NCBI GenBank assembly: GCA_000405685.1
Contig: ASPF01000005.1
Coordinates: 1 to 22,258, forward strand
Length of the DNA stretch: 22,258 bases
Source of the DNA: Candidatus Geocrenenecus sp. JGI 0000106-J15
GTDB taxonomy: Archaea > Thermoproteota > Nitrososphaeria_A > Caldarchaeales > Wolframiiraptoraceae
Direction of reading: 5' to 3'
Below, one piece after another: positions 21,373-22,258 of the stretch. The stretch's first letter is position 1; each line of letters opens with the position of its first letter. The position numbers and the translations under genes are program-made. Below the pieces are notes generated by a model. The model was not told the DNA's origin. It saw only the letters and a list, made by a program, of their open reading frames with translations, and made no database searches.

Positions 21373-22258
21373 ATGCTGAGTTTATTCTTAGCATACGCAT
21401 TATGTTTTCTCTTAAGCCTTCTTTTCAGCTGGAATAATAGTTCATTATTTATAAGTGGCTTGGTAACTTCAAATATCACAAGATTTAGATATTCCGTAAT
21501 TTTTACAGCTACTTCTATGTTCGCTGGATTGATTATTGAGGGATGGAAAATGAATCCATACAGGCTAATTACATTTGATTCATTCATGATACCGATCGTA
21601 GCCATCCCTGTAACTCTTTCCCTATGTAGTGTGTTAGCAGTCCCTGTAAGTATATCGAGTATTTCTGTAGCATCTCTAATTGGAGCATCATTATCATTGA
21701 ATATCCCGATAAGCCAATTCTTTCTAAGTATCACATTTCTAGCATGGCTGTTAACACCACTTGCAGCGATGTATCTTACTCAGGCAATGTATCTAGCAAT
21801 GGTGAAACTGTTCTCATTCATTAAGATTAACTCTGTATATTTCTTCACTAGACTTACTATATATTTAACTACTTTTTATGGAGCATACACTATTTCAGCA
21901 AATAATCTAGGATTCATATTATCAATGGTCGCTGAGGATTATAGATTAACATATCCTATAGCATTCCTAGGGATCTTAATAGGTGCTTCTATATTTTCAG
22001 AAAAGATCTTCTACGTAATCGGAGAAAGATTAGCAATATTGAGTCCATTAAAGCTTTCTTCAAGCTTACTATCATCTTCTATACTTTTATGGATATTAAC
22101 ACAGATAGGTATACCTGCTGCCTTAACTCAAATAATGCTTGGAGGCTTGATAGGAGCTGCACTCTCTTCGCCTATATCTATAATTAATGTAAGATTACTT
22201 AAGAAGTTGATAGGATCCTGGATAGCCACATTCTTACTTGGAATACTTCTCTCCTACA
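21373..22258 (+). CDS. Divergent PiT-family inorganic phosphate permease, 3'-truncated by the window edge
   Basis: The frame is open from the ATG at 21373 to the last base (295 codons), giving a polytopic hydrophobic protein with at least eight membrane segments, so most of a PiT permease is present. It starts 29 bases after the DUF47 stop; in-frame TGA codons just upstream fix the start. The two repeat motifs of PiT (GANDxAN) are poorly kept: the first half reads SWNNSSLFISGLVTSNITRF at the expected place and the second YGAYTISANNLGF. MLGGLIGAALSSPISIINVRLLKKLIGSW resembles the PiT C-terminal region. The partner DUF47 gene supports the assignment, but the transported ion (phosphate, sulfate or other) is uncertain. 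Confidence 0.75.
   Translation, partial: MLSLFLAYALCFLLSLLFSWNNSSLFISGLVTSNITRFRYSVIFTATSMFAGLIIEGWKMNPYRLITFDSFMIPIVAIPVTLSLCSVLAVPVSISSISVASLIGASLSLNIPISQFFLSITFLAWLLTPLAAMYLTQAMYLAMVKLFSFIKINSVYFFTRLTIYLTTFYGAYTISANNLGFILSMVAEDYRLTYPIAFLGILIGASIFSEKIFYVIGERLAILSPLKLSSSLLSSSILLWILTQIGIPAALTQIMLGGLIGAALSSPISIINVRLLKKLIGSWIATFLLGILLSY

Noticed and set aside
21249..21734. 161-codon minus-strand open frame over the end of the DUF47 gene and the start of the permease
   Set aside because: It runs antisense to two recognisable genes; the plus-strand permease frame is hydrophobic, continues to the window end and is supported by the DUF47 partner.

Overview
The window comes from an AT-rich archaeal chromosome, most likely a thermophilic member of the Thermoproteota (crenarchaeal lineage). 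The evidence is gene content: an ESCRT-III/CdvB-type division protein with a C-terminal winged helix, the NurA-HerA DNA-end-processing pair, a fused ADP-forming acyl-CoA synthetase, a two-part (PA/PB) glycine decarboxylase, and a C2H2 zinc finger fused to CBS domains. Promoters look archaeal: TATA-like boxes 25-40 bases before start codons, often leaving almost no leader. Arginine codons are mostly AGA/AGG. No rRNA, tRNA, insertion sequence or CRISPR array was seen. The order cannot be fixed from this sequence.

Layout. (1) 1-3691: gcvPA (cut by the left edge), gcvPB and gcvT, joined by ATGA start/stop overlaps; gcvH is not here. (2) 3789-4694: a MenA-type quinone prenyltransferase. (3) 4983-5714: moaD (+) and moaE (-), the two molybdopterin synthase subunits, convergent and overlapping at their 3' ends; moaD encodes three residues beyond the usual terminal Gly-Gly. 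(4) 5783-7916, minus strand: a PfkB-family kinase, a CBS-zinc-finger protein and a winged-helix protein. (5) 7988-10482: nurA-herA, divergent from the winged-helix gene across a 71-base region holding a palindrome and a TATA box readable in both directions. (6) 10563-12383: glmS, minus strand. (7) 12585-14274: a CdvB-like ESCRT-III gene, then a protein with the fold of imidazoleglycerol-phosphate dehydratase (HisB) in which nearly every metal-binding residue is replaced. (8) 14336-16477: ADP-forming acyl-CoA synthetase, minus strand, then about 700 bases holding only a 40-residue small ORF. (9) 17239-20554: pyrC (minus), a sugar-phosphate nucleotidyltransferase and pyrB (plus). (10) 20666-22258: a DUF47/PhoU-like protein and a divergent PiT-type permease cut by the right edge.

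Most of this is housekeeping metabolism: one-carbon units from glycine, molybdenum cofactor, quinone, amino sugar, pyrimidine and CoA-ester energy metabolism. The best candidate for something undescribed is the HisB-fold protein at 13588-14274: the fold signatures are well kept but the di-metal active site is gone, so it probably has a non-dehydratase role. Second-tier items are the moaD C-terminal tail, the three-copy repeat before moaE, the palindrome between the winged-helix gene and nurA, and the small ORF at 16881.
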